NCBI GenBank assembly: GCA_030427585.1 | Contig: JAUIBW010000034.1 | Span: forward strand, 1 to 58,247 | DNA: 58,247 bases | DNA from: Bacteroidia bacterium | GTDB lineage: Bacteria; Bacteroidota; Bacteroidia; Flavobacteriales; Flavobacteriaceae | Direction: 5' to 3' | Part shown: positions 29,960 through 37,844 of the stretch, piece after piece | Layout: the number at the start of each line of letters is the position of its first letter | How positions within the stretch are numbered: position 1 is the stretch's first letter | Program-made: the position numbers and the translations under genes | The notes under the pieces: generated by a model | Told to the model about the DNA's origin: nothing | Database searches by the model: none | What the model saw: the letters and a program-made list of their open reading frames with translations, nothing else

Positions 29960-29997
29960 AATATTAGCTAATATTTTACTAAAAAGCTAATTTTAGT
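29960..29997. promoter_or_regulatory. Palindromic operator upstream of the XRE regulator
   Basis: AATATTAGCTAATATT (29960-29975) is a perfect 16-base palindrome. Next to it ACTAAAA-AGCTAA-TTTTAGT (29978-29997) has 7-base arms and repeats the AGCTAAT core. Two adjacent dyads 53 bases before an HTH_3 gene suggest autoregulation. The remainder of the gap to 30230 is AT-rich without other visible features. Confidence 0.5.
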
Positions 29998-30230
29998 AGA
30001 AATACTTCACACTTTTATTCTTTTCTTAAGAAACATTGAGGATTATACTAAAAATTTTAGCAAAACATTTAATTATTAACTTAAATCATTCATACCCATG
30101 ATCACTCTCATATTTTATCTCGTTAATTTAGCTAAAGATATTACAGAAAATTTGTGCTACTTTTTGTAATATTGAAAATAGTAAAGAAAATCAGTCATAC
30201 ATAATTATTCATTTATCAAAAAATCATCTA

Positions 30231-30626
30231 ATGCAAGATCATTATCAGGTAGTAAAAAAATATTTACTACAACTTAAATATGATATTACCCATGAAAATA
30301 ATAGGGAAGGTATTATTATGATCAGCAAAGAAGCCGAAGGAATTAAAAATATGATTCTTGGGGTCGCGCCCCCCATTTTAATAATGGAACAGCACATCTG
30401 TACTATCAAAAATAAAAATGAAATCGTATATCGCAGTCTATTACAAAAAAATAGAGATATTATACACGGTGCCTTTGTACTAGACGAAACCGGTGATAAA
30501 GTAATCTTTAGGGATACATTACAGATTGCCAATCTGGATCTTAACGAACTCGAAGGGTCATTAAATTCTATCGGACTTTTATTAGGCGAGTATTCTGAAC
30601 AAATTATCAATTTTTCTAAATATTAA
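30231..30626 (+). CDS. Small CesT/YbjN-fold protein (annotated in relatives as Tir-chaperone-like)
   Basis: The 131-residue product is an alpha/beta protein starting MQDHYQVVKKYLLQLKYDI, with EGIKNMILGVAPPILIMEQHI and a C-terminal DLNELEGSLNSIGLLL helix. This layout fits the YbjN / type III secretion chaperone-like fold found as single small proteins across Flavobacteriia. There is no secretion system here, so the chaperone name should not be taken literally. No signal peptide. It stands alone, divergent from the XRE regulator. Confidence 0.6.
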   Translation: MQDHYQVVKKYLLQLKYDITHENNREGIIMISKEAEGIKNMILGVAPPILIMEQHICTIKNKNEIVYRSLLQKNRDIIHGAFVLDETGDKVIFRDTLQIANLDLNELEGSLNSIGLLLGEYSEQIINFSKY

Positions 30627-30835
30627 ATCTCGTACTACACATTTGTTGAGTTCTTTACAATAACAAGATTAGAATCATATACAATAGAGAAGTCGTAAAA
30701 GGCTCGTGAAACTTGTTTAAAAAACCAAAATCTATGATTCTATAGATATAGGAATTTATAACTCTGTAATATCACCTAATGAAAGTTTCTATTGGATACA
30801 ACTTACACATAATTCAAGATTAAAACATTGGGTTT

Positions 30836-30988
30836 ATGAAAGAAAAAATAACCATCGAAATCTGTTATAAATCTGCCTTTAATGACTATTGGTTATTATG
30901 TAAAGAAGCGTTAAATGATACTACTGTAATACAAAAATTAGATAACCCAGAATACCCATTACCATCTGATGAAATGTTTAACAGTTAA
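30836..30988 (+). CDS. Small hypothetical protein (50 residues)
   Basis: An ATG at 30836 opens MKEKITIEICYKSAFNDYWL and the frame ends at TAA 30988 after DEMFNS. Composition is ordinary for a soluble small protein. It lies in the 479-base gap between the YbjN-like gene and the MarR operon, which otherwise shows only AT-rich sequence and the MarR operator. No family is recognised; it may be spurious. Confidence 0.35.
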   Translation: MKEKITIEICYKSAFNDYWLLCKEALNDTTVIQKLDNPEYPLPSDEMFNS

Positions 30989-31083
30989 CGTAACTATAGA
31001 TCAAAATATAGTTTTTCGGGATCTATAAATGTCGTACTACCCTCCTACTATTTTAATAATTAAAAAATAATTCATATTATTGT

Positions 31084-31107
31084 ATAAGTACTTATATAAA
31101 TACTTAT
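31084..31107 (+). promoter_or_regulatory. Tandem palindromic MarR operator over the start codon
   Basis: ATAAGTACTTAT (31084-31095) is a perfect 12-base palindrome, directly followed by ATAAATACTTAT (31096-31107), which differs at one base. The second copy includes the first two bases of the MarR start codon. Two abutting sites about one helical turn apart fit cooperative binding by a MarR dimer and autorepression. Confidence 0.6.
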
Positions 31108-31588
31108 GAAAGATAAATTACAAGAATATGCAGAACTGGGTTTAGGGTCCAGGTTAAAACGACTAAGCGAATTTGTGATGAAAGAAATTCAAATTGTATA
31201 TACTTCTTGTACTATTGACTTTGATCCTTATTTATTTCCCATTTTTAAAATCATAATAGATCAAGGACATACCACAACTACCGACATACAGGAAAAACTA
31301 CTGTATACACAGCCCGCAATTACCCAAGCTCTAAAAAAACTAATGCAAAAAGGATTGGTTGAATATAAAATCGATACATCCGACAAAAGAAAAAAGCTAT
31401 TTCAGTTAACAAAAAAAGGTAATGAGACCTATCAAATTATGACGCCACTATGGAAAGTAATTGATCAGGAAGTAACAACATTAACAACCTTCTCATCTTC
31501 TAATTTAGCAGATCATATTACTCATTTCGAAAGTAAACTCAGAGAAAAACCATTACACCAGCAAATACTCGAAAAATACACTTCATAA
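31106..31588 (+). CDS. MarR-family transcriptional regulator
   Basis: The 160-residue product has the MarR winged helix: TTTDIQEKLLYTQPAITQALKKL (recognition helix region) and the wing KIDTSDKRKKLFQLTKKG with the conserved D-x-R. It should bind DNA as a dimer and respond to a small ligand. The stop overlaps the start of the following acetyltransferase gene by one base (TAATG). The operon MarR-GNAT-GNAT fits local control of two acetyltransferases. Confidence 0.9.
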   Translation: MKDKLQEYAELGLGSRLKRLSEFVMKEIQIVYTSCTIDFDPYLFPIFKIIIDQGHTTTTDIQEKLLYTQPAITQALKKLMQKGLVEYKIDTSDKRKKLFQLTKKGNETYQIMTPLWKVIDQEVTTLTTFSSSNLADHITHFESKLREKPLHQQILEKYTS

Positions 31589-32157
31589 TGTATATAGTAA
31601 GACCAGTGCAAATATCAGATATTCAGAATATTTATCAGCTTTACAAAAAAATTGGTGAACATCCTGGTGGGATTATACGAGTATCTAGCGAAATCACTTT
31701 AGATTATATAGAAGATTTTGTGCGTAAAAGCATATCTGATGGTTTGATATTGGCAATTCCTCATCCAGAACATGAGCATCAAATCATCGCAGAAATTCAT
31801 GCATATCGTATTCCTATTTCTGCATTCAGGCATATCTTAACAGATCTTACCATTGTCGTTAATCCAGAGTTACAGGGGCAAGGTCTCGGAAAATTACTTT
31901 TCACCAGCTTTTTAAATAAAATCAAAAAATCGTATCCCCATATCCTTCGCGTAGAGCTATTTGTACGAGAGAATAATACAAATACTGTTCAATTTTATGA
32001 AAAACTAGGGTTTATAAGTGAAGGGAAACACTATCAAAAAATCAAAAATCTCGATCATAGTATAGAAACTCCTATTCATATGGCTTGGTTTAACCCAAAA
32101 TATAACAACAACCTTGCTCTCCAAAATTTAAATCGTAAGGCAAATCATAATTCTTAA
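31588..32157 (+). CDS. GNAT-family N-acetyltransferase
   Basis: The 189-residue product has the GNAT fold with the acetyl-CoA motif in LTIVVNPELQGQGLGKLLFTSF (Q-G-Q-G-L-G) and the C-terminal NTVQFYEKLGFISEGKHYQK, typical of motif B. The N-terminal VRPVQISDIQNIYQLYK is also family-like. Substrate is unknown (small amine or protein N-terminus). It is coupled to MarR by a one-base overlap. Confidence 0.88.
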   Translation: MYIVRPVQISDIQNIYQLYKKIGEHPGGIIRVSSEITLDYIEDFVRKSISDGLILAIPHPEHEHQIIAEIHAYRIPISAFRHILTDLTIVVNPELQGQGLGKLLFTSFLNKIKKSYPHILRVELFVRENNTNTVQFYEKLGFISEGKHYQKIKNLDHSIETPIHMAWFNPKYNNNLALQNLNRKANHNS

Positions 32158-32172
32158 AGTATAAATACCAAA

Positions 32173-32640
32173 ATGAACACTTCTATCATTCCTTTTGACC
32201 CAAAATATGCAAAAGATTTTGCAGCTCTTAATATAGAATGGCTAGAAAAATATTTTGTAGTAGAGCCACATGACGCAGAGTTATTAGAACAATGTGAGGA
32301 TACCATTATCAATCAAGGCGGATTTATTTTTTTTGCAAAAACAGACAATACTATAGCCGGCACTTTTTCATTAATCAAAATCGAAGATGGTATTTATGAA
32401 TTAGGGAAAATGGCTGTTTCTCCAAAATTTCAAGGTCAAAAAATAGGACAGCGATTACTCGAGTTTTGTATTGAATTTTCTGCAAATCAAGGTTGGAAAA
32501 AATTACTTCTATACTCCAATAGAATTTTAGAAAATGCAATCTATATTTATGGTAAATATGGTTTTGAAGAAATTCCTATGGAAGATCACCCTCCCTACCA
32601 ACGCAGTAATATCAAAATGGAGCTTATATTGCAAAAATAA
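32173..32640 (+). CDS. GNAT-family N-acetyltransferase
   Basis: The 155-residue second acetyltransferase has ELGKMAVSPKFQGQKIGQRLLEF (acetyl-CoA loop Q-G-Q-K-I-G) and NAIYIYGKYGFEEIPM. It is 15 bases after the first GNAT gene and only distantly similar to it, so it is not a recent duplicate. Substrate unknown. Confidence 0.88.
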   Translation: MNTSIIPFDPKYAKDFAALNIEWLEKYFVVEPHDAELLEQCEDTIINQGGFIFFAKTDNTIAGTFSLIKIEDGIYELGKMAVSPKFQGQKIGQRLLEFCIEFSANQGWKKLLLYSNRILENAIYIYGKYGFEEIPMEDHPPYQRSNIKMELILQK

Positions 32641-32867
32641 AGCTTGTTATTTTTTTCTCTATACAAAGTAATTTATTTTTCTACACATTGCAAAGAATAA
32701 TCTCATAATCAGATAATAGTTGTATTTTTAAAGACCTATTTTTAGATATTCTCTTAGATATCAATATAATATCTAGAAATATACTTTCAATATCATGAGT
32801 ATTCTTAAAACCTAACATGAAGACTCTTACATTGGAAAATAATAATTTTTAACCAAAAGTAATCGTC

Positions 32868-33596
32868 ATGAAAAAACCAATCCACAGCAGTACATGGTAT
32901 GCATTATTCCTAACATTAACTACTAGCGTATTCTTTTTACATTCCTGCCAACAAGACTCAACTATAGAAATTCTTGAAGAAGAAGCATATCTAAGAAAAA
33001 TTGAAACTTTAGAAACAAAAGTTAAAGGTTTAGAAGAAAAACTAGGCCAAGAAAAATCGAATCGAAGCAGGCCAAAAAATATTATCAGTTTTGAGCAAGC
33101 GCAAAGAATATATAAAGCCTATGACGATAGAGCCGATCTAATTAGCGAAATTGTTAATTCGGCTACAAACGATGGTTCTTTTAATCCTACAAGGTCTATG
33201 TTTTATGAAATTTCTGAGTTACGTAACTATTTATCCTATATCGATGAGTTATCACAAAAAGCAGGTATAAAAGCAACCGGGTTACGTTTCTACTTCGCAT
33301 TGTATCCTGATACATATGTGTCCTCTACAGGAAATGATAGAAACGCAAGGCATCAAACCATATTCATTGCTCCTACCTTAGAAAAAAAATACGACAATCA
33401 TATTTTGCATGTAGGATACACACTTAACAATGATGGTAAAGTAGAATTATTAGATAAAAACAATGGATTTAGTCATTTTAGACGAAATCGTAGTAATATA
33501 GATCATGTATCCTTTTTAGGAAAAAGAAATGACAACGATAAATTTAGCCTTATTGCCAATGAATTAGGAGCAACTCCTCCGGAATATGGTCACTAA
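32868..33596 (+). CDS. Lipoprotein of a duplicated lipoprotein/7TM pair (copy 1)
   Basis: The 242-residue product has a lipoprotein signal ending FLHSC (Cys27), a short coiled coil (about 36-65), then a conserved domain: RPKNIISFEQAQRIYKAYDD, SMFYEISELRNYLSYIDEL, ATGLRFYFALYPD, RHQTIFIAPT and HVGYTLNNDGKVELL. It ends ANELGATPPEYGH. The copy at 34644 shares every block. No known family is recognised. The FYFALYPD and HQTIFIAPT strands suggest a compact alpha/beta periplasmic domain. It overlaps the following membrane-protein gene by 11 bases. Confidence 0.75.
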   Translation: MKKPIHSSTWYALFLTLTTSVFFLHSCQQDSTIEILEEEAYLRKIETLETKVKGLEEKLGQEKSNRSRPKNIISFEQAQRIYKAYDDRADLISEIVNSATNDGSFNPTRSMFYEISELRNYLSYIDELSQKAGIKATGLRFYFALYPDTYVSSTGNDRNARHQTIFIAPTLEKKYDNHILHVGYTLNNDGKVELLDKNNGFSHFRRNRSNIDHVSFLGKRNDNDKFSLIANELGATPPEYGH

Positions 33597-34266
33597 AATA
33601 GAACTCCTGATAGTATTGAGAAAAATTGCTTTTGGCAGCGAATGCATTGCTGCACTCACCGGGCTATTTTTTTTGTTGAGTTATAAGGTCAAGGGTTTAC
33701 TAAAATGGTTTTCGATTTTTCTGATTTATATTTTTATCAACGATATTATTGGATATAACACAAGACATTGGTTTCCTAATTCTAATAATTTAATAGTATA
33801 TAATATATCGACTACCCTTACTTTTCTATTTCTTTTTTTTACATACTACCAGTATACCAAAGAAAAAACCAGTAAACGTTTTATCAAGTATTTTATGGTA
33901 CTTTACATATTCACTCTTTTTATAAGTGGATTTTACGAAAATTATCTAGTTCAATTACAAAGTATACCGTTTCTTTTAGGTGCATTTTTATTAATGGTTT
34001 CTATCATTTTTTACTATGCAGAATTATTAAAATCAGAGCAAATTCAGAAAAGTACTAGAGATTTTTTGTTTTGGGTTAGTGTTGGGTTATTGATTTATTA
34101 TGTAGGAAAAATGCCTTTTCGTATTGTAAGAGATTATTATGCTAACCACAGTGATTTCTCTACGCTGTTTATCCTAAATAGTATTTTTACCATTATTATG
34201 AATAGCTGCTTTATTATCGGATTTTTAATTCATAGAAAAACGGTCTCTGATAGGTATTCTGGATAG
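33586..34266 (+). CDS. Seven-span membrane protein of the duplicated pair (copy 1)
   Basis: The 226-residue product has about seven hydrophobic helices (near 14-33, 38-57, 70-88, 100-116, 126-146, 160-178, 192-215) and no soluble domain. It shares with the copy at 35384 the blocks SGFYENYLVQLQ/NGFFQNYLTQNQ, LFWVSVGLLIYYVGKMPFRI/LFWISIGLFLYYIGIIPFRI and MNSCFIIGF. The ATG lies inside the last codons of the lipoprotein gene, so the two are coupled and may form a complex. Function unknown; a membrane sensor is suggested by copy 2, which overlaps a histidine-kinase gene. Confidence 0.75.
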   Translation: MVTKIELLIVLRKIAFGSECIAALTGLFFLLSYKVKGLLKWFSIFLIYIFINDIIGYNTRHWFPNSNNLIVYNISTTLTFLFLFFTYYQYTKEKTSKRFIKYFMVLYIFTLFISGFYENYLVQLQSIPFLLGAFLLMVSIIFYYAELLKSEQIQKSTRDFLFWVSVGLLIYYVGKMPFRIVRDYYANHSDFSTLFILNSIFTIIMNSCFIIGFLIHRKTVSDRYSG

Positions 34267-34395
34267 AAACAACATTAAAAAACATTCCAGAATTCTTTTA
34301 TAAAATCCGTGTTCGTTTATTGTACAAAGCACACCTTCTTCATAGGTACTTACAAGAAGAATTTTAATGCTGCAAAAGAGTCGAATCCCTTTTTT

Positions 34396-34422
34396 AAAAA
34401 GGGGTAAATCCCCCTTTTTTTT
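34396..34422 (+). terminator. Terminator-like G4/C4 element, copy D
   Basis: AAAAAGGGG-TAAAT-CCCCCTTTTTTTT is a hairpin with an A-run before and a T-run after it, so this copy could end the first lipoprotein/7TM transcript. It shares the GGGG/AT spacer/CCCC design with elements at 10319, 16978 and 24811. It lies in a 377-base gap with no gene; AT-rich sequence with TTTAACG and TTTTAACA follows. Confidence 0.55.
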
Positions 34423-34643
34423 AATATTCATACACATACCAAAACCTCAATAACAATCTAAAAACACTTAATATCAAAGGTTTAACGTGTTTTTATTTTA
34501 ACAAAACCTACCTTTACTTTTTTAAAACTACAGAATAATAGTATTTTTAATTCTGGGAAACACATTACACAAATTTTAAAAACTTAACTAATCGATTTTG
34601 GCAGAGGCCAAAATTTAAACAAACATCTTAATAAACCAAAAAA

Positions 34644-35360
34644 ATGGACAAACTAATCAATCTAACTAAAGCTGTAGCAATAGTGGCATTGCTTCTAGTG
34701 AGTTTAAACTCTTGTGACAAGAAACACGATAATGACAAGTATCTAAAACAGATTAAAGAGTTAAAAAAAGAAATAGCAGAGTTAAAAGAACAATTAGGCA
34801 CAATCAATGACAGAAAACCTAAAAACATCATTACTCTTGAAGAAGCAAAACAACTTTATGATAACTATTCTGATACTAGAGTAAAATGGACAACTAAATC
34901 AATTCTAAGTCAAGCTAACCTAAAAAGTTTTGAAGTTACCAGATCTTTATTTTATGACATCGATAGCTTGTATAATTACCTTAGTTATATAAAAAGAATT
35001 TCTAAAGAAGCTAATGTTAAACCTTCTGGTTTTCGATTTTATTTTGGCGCATATGCTAATGATTATAAGCGCAAGGGTGATACAGCATACGCACATAGAC
35101 AAACCATTTTTATTACTCCAACGATCGCAAAACAAGTAGGCAAAGAAACGATGCATCTAGGATATACTCTTAGTAATGACTTTAAAGTCGAACTTCTAAA
35201 AGATAAAATTGGAACAGATTCTCGGGGGCAATCGGCAAATGGTAGCTCTATGCAAAAAGCAAGTCTTTTTAATTTTAACATAAATACAAATATGTTTAGC
35301 GAAAACAGTACAATCGCTAATGAAATTAACTCATCTCCTCCTAAAGGAAAAATGCAATAA
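34644..35360 (+). CDS. Lipoprotein of the duplicated lipoprotein/7TM pair (copy 2)
   Basis: The 238-residue product has a lipobox LNSC (Cys24), a Lys/Glu coiled coil (about 30-55) and the same conserved domain as the protein at 32868: KPKNIITLEEAKQLYDNYSD, SLFYDIDSLYNYLSYIKRI, PSGFRFYFGAYAND, HRQTIFITPT and HLGYTLSNDFKVELL, ending IANEINSSPPKGKMQ. It is followed after 23 bases by the 7TM gene, then the kinase and regulator, forming one probable four-gene operon. Confidence 0.75.
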   Translation: MDKLINLTKAVAIVALLLVSLNSCDKKHDNDKYLKQIKELKKEIAELKEQLGTINDRKPKNIITLEEAKQLYDNYSDTRVKWTTKSILSQANLKSFEVTRSLFYDIDSLYNYLSYIKRISKEANVKPSGFRFYFGAYANDYKRKGDTAYAHRQTIFITPTIAKQVGKETMHLGYTLSNDFKVELLKDKIGTDSRGQSANGSSMQKASLFNFNINTNMFSENSTIANEINSSPPKGKMQ

Positions 35361-35383
35361 ATAGCATATAAGAAGAAAAAGAT

Positions 35384-36052
35384 ATGGCAAACAACTATGA
35401 AAGTTTAATAATACCCTTAAGAGACATAGCACTCTATTCAGAGTATATTTCTGCAATAGTTGCAATATTATTTTTCTCTAAATATAAAAATACTCAATTA
35501 AAATATTTTGCTTTTATTTTAACGTATGTAGCTTTAAATGAATTATTAGGAGGCTATTTAAGAGATTCTGGCGTATTAAGCAACAATTACATAATATATA
35601 ACATATATAACGTAATAACTTTTTCATATTTTTTCTTGCTATATAGAAATCATTTAGAAAAAAAAATATATAAAAAGATAGTCATGGCTTTCTTTGTTAT
35701 TTATTTATTAGCAGTTCTAATCAATGGTTTTTTTCAAAATTATCTAACTCAAAATCAAGTAGTCCCTTACATATTAGCTGCTGTCTTTTTAATAGTCAGT
35801 ATTATATTTTATTTTATTGAAATATTAAACTCTCAAAAAGTTCTTTATGTAAACAAAAATTTACTATTTTGGATAAGCATCGGTCTCTTCCTTTATTACA
35901 TTGGAATAATTCCTTTTAGAATAATTACCAATTCTTTTGCAAGTGCCGATTCGCATAATTACTTATTTCTTATAAAATTTATTTTGGTAGCGGTTATGAA
36001 TTCATGTTTTATTATCGGTTTTATATGGAGCAACAAGAAACAGGAATATTAG
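35384..36052 (+). CDS. Seven-span membrane protein of the duplicated pair (copy 2)
   Basis: The 222-residue product has about seven hydrophobic helices and is clearly paralogous to the protein at 33586 (same GG/NG-F-x-NYL and LFWISIGLFLYYIG blocks, same SCFIIGF near the end). Its last codons overlap the start of the histidine-kinase gene by 28-49 bases depending on the kinase start. Because the kinase has no sensor domain of its own, this protein and the lipoprotein are the obvious candidates for signal detection; that is inference. Confidence 0.75.
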   Translation: MANNYESLIIPLRDIALYSEYISAIVAILFFSKYKNTQLKYFAFILTYVALNELLGGYLRDSGVLSNNYIIYNIYNVITFSYFFLLYRNHLEKKIYKKIVMAFFVIYLLAVLINGFFQNYLTQNQVVPYILAAVFLIVSIIFYFIEILNSQKVLYVNKNLLFWISIGLFLYYIGIIPFRIITNSFASADSHNYLFLIKFILVAVMNSCFIIGFIWSNKKQEY

Positions 36053-36819
36053 TCGCAACTATAATCTTAGTTATTCTTGTAATAATTATCATTTTTCTTT
36101 TTACAATTTTTCAAAAAAGGAAAAACAGTCTTTTGTTACAACAAAAGGAAGCGGAAAAAAAGTTTGAAAAAGCTATTGCAGAGACCCAAATCGAGATCAG
36201 AGAAGAGACATTGCGCAACATTAGCTGGGAGTTACACGATAATATTGGCCAGCTACTCACGCTGGCCAAAATACAAGTAAATATAGCGCAAGATGATCCT
36301 AAGAAACTAGAAGAGGTTACCGAGACCATAACCAAAAGTCTTACAGAATTGCGATCGTTATCAAAATTGATCAACCCAGATACTATAAAAAGCTTAAGCC
36401 TTACAGAAGCTATAACATTAGAAATAGAACGATTTAACCGAATGCAGTTTATTAAAGCTGCAATCACCAGTAATGAAGAGGTTGAAGTACTCGATGATAA
36501 GGCAGAGATTATTATCTTTAGGATATTACAAGAATTCTTTACCAATACCATCAAACATTCTAAGGCCTCAAATCTAGATGTTAATGTACATTATGATACT
36601 GATAAATTGGTAATTCATGCAAAAGATAATGGTGTTGGTTTTGATCAGATAGAATGCCCAACAAAAAGAGGGATAGGATTAAGTAACATGCAAAACAGAG
36701 GAAAATTAATCGATGCCATTGTACAAATAACATCTCAAAAAGGAAAAGGAACAGCAATAACACTAACTTATCCTTATAAAAAAGAAAGTTCGATGGCATT
36801 AGATAATGAAGTTAACTAA
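36025..36819 (+). CDS. NarL-type sensor histidine kinase without sensor domain
   Basis: The product (264 residues from ATG 36025; an in-frame ATG at 36004 would add seven) has one N-terminal span (about 8-30), a coiled linker, a HisKA_3 dimerisation helix with phospho-acceptor His in ISWELHDNIGQLL, and a HATPase domain with N-box FTNTIKHS and G-boxes DNGVGFD and GIGLSNMQNR. No periplasmic or PAS domain is present, so the signal must come through its membrane span or partners. It overlaps the 7TM gene and is followed after 45 bases by its response regulator. Confidence 0.92.
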   Translation: MEQQETGILVATIILVILVIIIIFLFTIFQKRKNSLLLQQKEAEKKFEKAIAETQIEIREETLRNISWELHDNIGQLLTLAKIQVNIAQDDPKKLEEVTETITKSLTELRSLSKLINPDTIKSLSLTEAITLEIERFNRMQFIKAAITSNEEVEVLDDKAEIIIFRILQEFFTNTIKHSKASNLDVNVHYDTDKLVIHAKDNGVGFDQIECPTKRGIGLSNMQNRGKLIDAIVQITSQKGKGTAITLTYPYKKESSMALDNEVN

Positions 36820-36864
36820 CTTTGTATAGAAAACTATTCACATAAATAATAAGTATTGTCAATC

Positions 36865-37503
36865 ATGAAATACTCAGTAGTAATTGTAGAAGACCATATT
36901 TTACTATCCCAGGCATTATCTGGACTGGTTAATGGGTTTGCCAAATTTAAAATTCTATATATCTGTAAAAACGGTAAAGAACTACTTACCCGATTTAAAG
37001 ATCCTAAAAACATTCCGGATATTGTACTTATGGATATCAACATGCCAATCATGAATGGGATTGAAACCACAGCAGCATTAAAAGAACAATACCCACAAGT
37101 TAAGGTGTTAGCACTATCTGTAGAAGAAGATGAAAATACAATCCTTAAAATGCTTAGAGCAGGTGCAAAAGGATATCTTTTAAAAGATACCGAAAAAAGC
37201 ATCTTAGAAAATGCACTAATCCAGGTACAGGAAACAGGTTTTTATCATACAAAAGATGTTACCAATTTACTACTGGGCTCTCTAAATCCTAAAGAAGAAA
37301 ACAATGTAATGCTCAAAGACCGGGAAGTAGAGTTTATTAAACATGCCTGTACAGAAAAAACATATAAAGAAATTGCAAACGATATGTGTTTAAGCCCAAA
37401 AACGATCGAGGGATACCGGGATTCTATTTTTGAAAAACTAAATCTTAAAAACAGAACTGGTTTGGTTATTTATGCCATTAAAAGCAAGCTATTCGTTCCT
37501 TAA
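36865..37503 (+). CDS. NarL/FixJ-family response regulator
   Basis: The 212-residue product has a receiver domain with D10 and phospho-acceptor D57 (IVLMDINMPIMNG), Ser in ALSVEE and Lys in LLKD, followed by a LuxR-type HTH (LKDREVEFIKHACTEKTYKEIAND, LSPKTIEGYRDSIFEKL). It is the partner of the kinase just upstream. ATG 36865 is preferred to a TTG three codons earlier. Its targets are unknown; the two lipoprotein/7TM transcripts are natural candidates. Confidence 0.94.
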   Translation: MKYSVVIVEDHILLSQALSGLVNGFAKFKILYICKNGKELLTRFKDPKNIPDIVLMDINMPIMNGIETTAALKEQYPQVKVLALSVEEDENTILKMLRAGAKGYLLKDTEKSILENALIQVQETGFYHTKDVTNLLLGSLNPKEENNVMLKDREVEFIKHACTEKTYKEIANDMCLSPKTIEGYRDSIFEKLNLKNRTGLVIYAIKSKLFVP

Positions 37504-37810
37504 TGTTTGCTCTATGTACGTCCTTTATATTGGCTTTCTGTATATCTGAATAAAAACATTTGAAAGAGACATACATATTTTACCCCTCAAATCTATCTCA
37601 ATAAGACAAAGTCATATTATATCTTACCTTTAAACAAACGACATTGTTTGGTTTATGTTTAAAAAAAAACTCGTTTATTACATATTATAACTACTTTTGG
37701 CCCGTTTATTGATTACAGCGAAAAATAAAATCATTACAATTATGGTTTTGTAGCATTTTTTGCAAATAAACTAACCGTCTTATACTTCTTTAAAAACAGT
37801 GTTTTTTGTT

Positions 37811-37818
37811 TATTTTTG
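37811..37818 (+). promoter_or_regulatory. -7 promoter element of rpoN
   Basis: TATTTTTG matches TAnnTTTG and lies 27 bases before the ATG at 37845. It overlaps the alternative upstream start codon region, which supports the shorter RpoN. The remaining 300 bases of the gap after the response regulator show only AT-rich sequence with a weak AAACAAA/TTTGGTTT dyad near 37635. Confidence 0.5.
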
Positions 37819-37844
37819 TGAGTAGAAGAATATTGATAATTTTT

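Noticed and set aside
30245..30610. Minus-strand open frame of 121 codons opposite the YbjN-like gene
   Set aside because: It covers almost the same bases as the plus-strand gene, and the plus-strand product has the more protein-like composition and a better start.
30231..30626. Type III secretion chaperone
   Set aside because: No secretion-system gene is nearby. The fold is shared with YbjN-like stand-alone proteins in flavobacteria.
36111..36554. Minus-strand open frame of 147 codons opposite the histidine kinase
   Set aside because: It overlaps the conserved kinase core; the Ser/Leu/Ile-rich product is typical of an antisense shadow.
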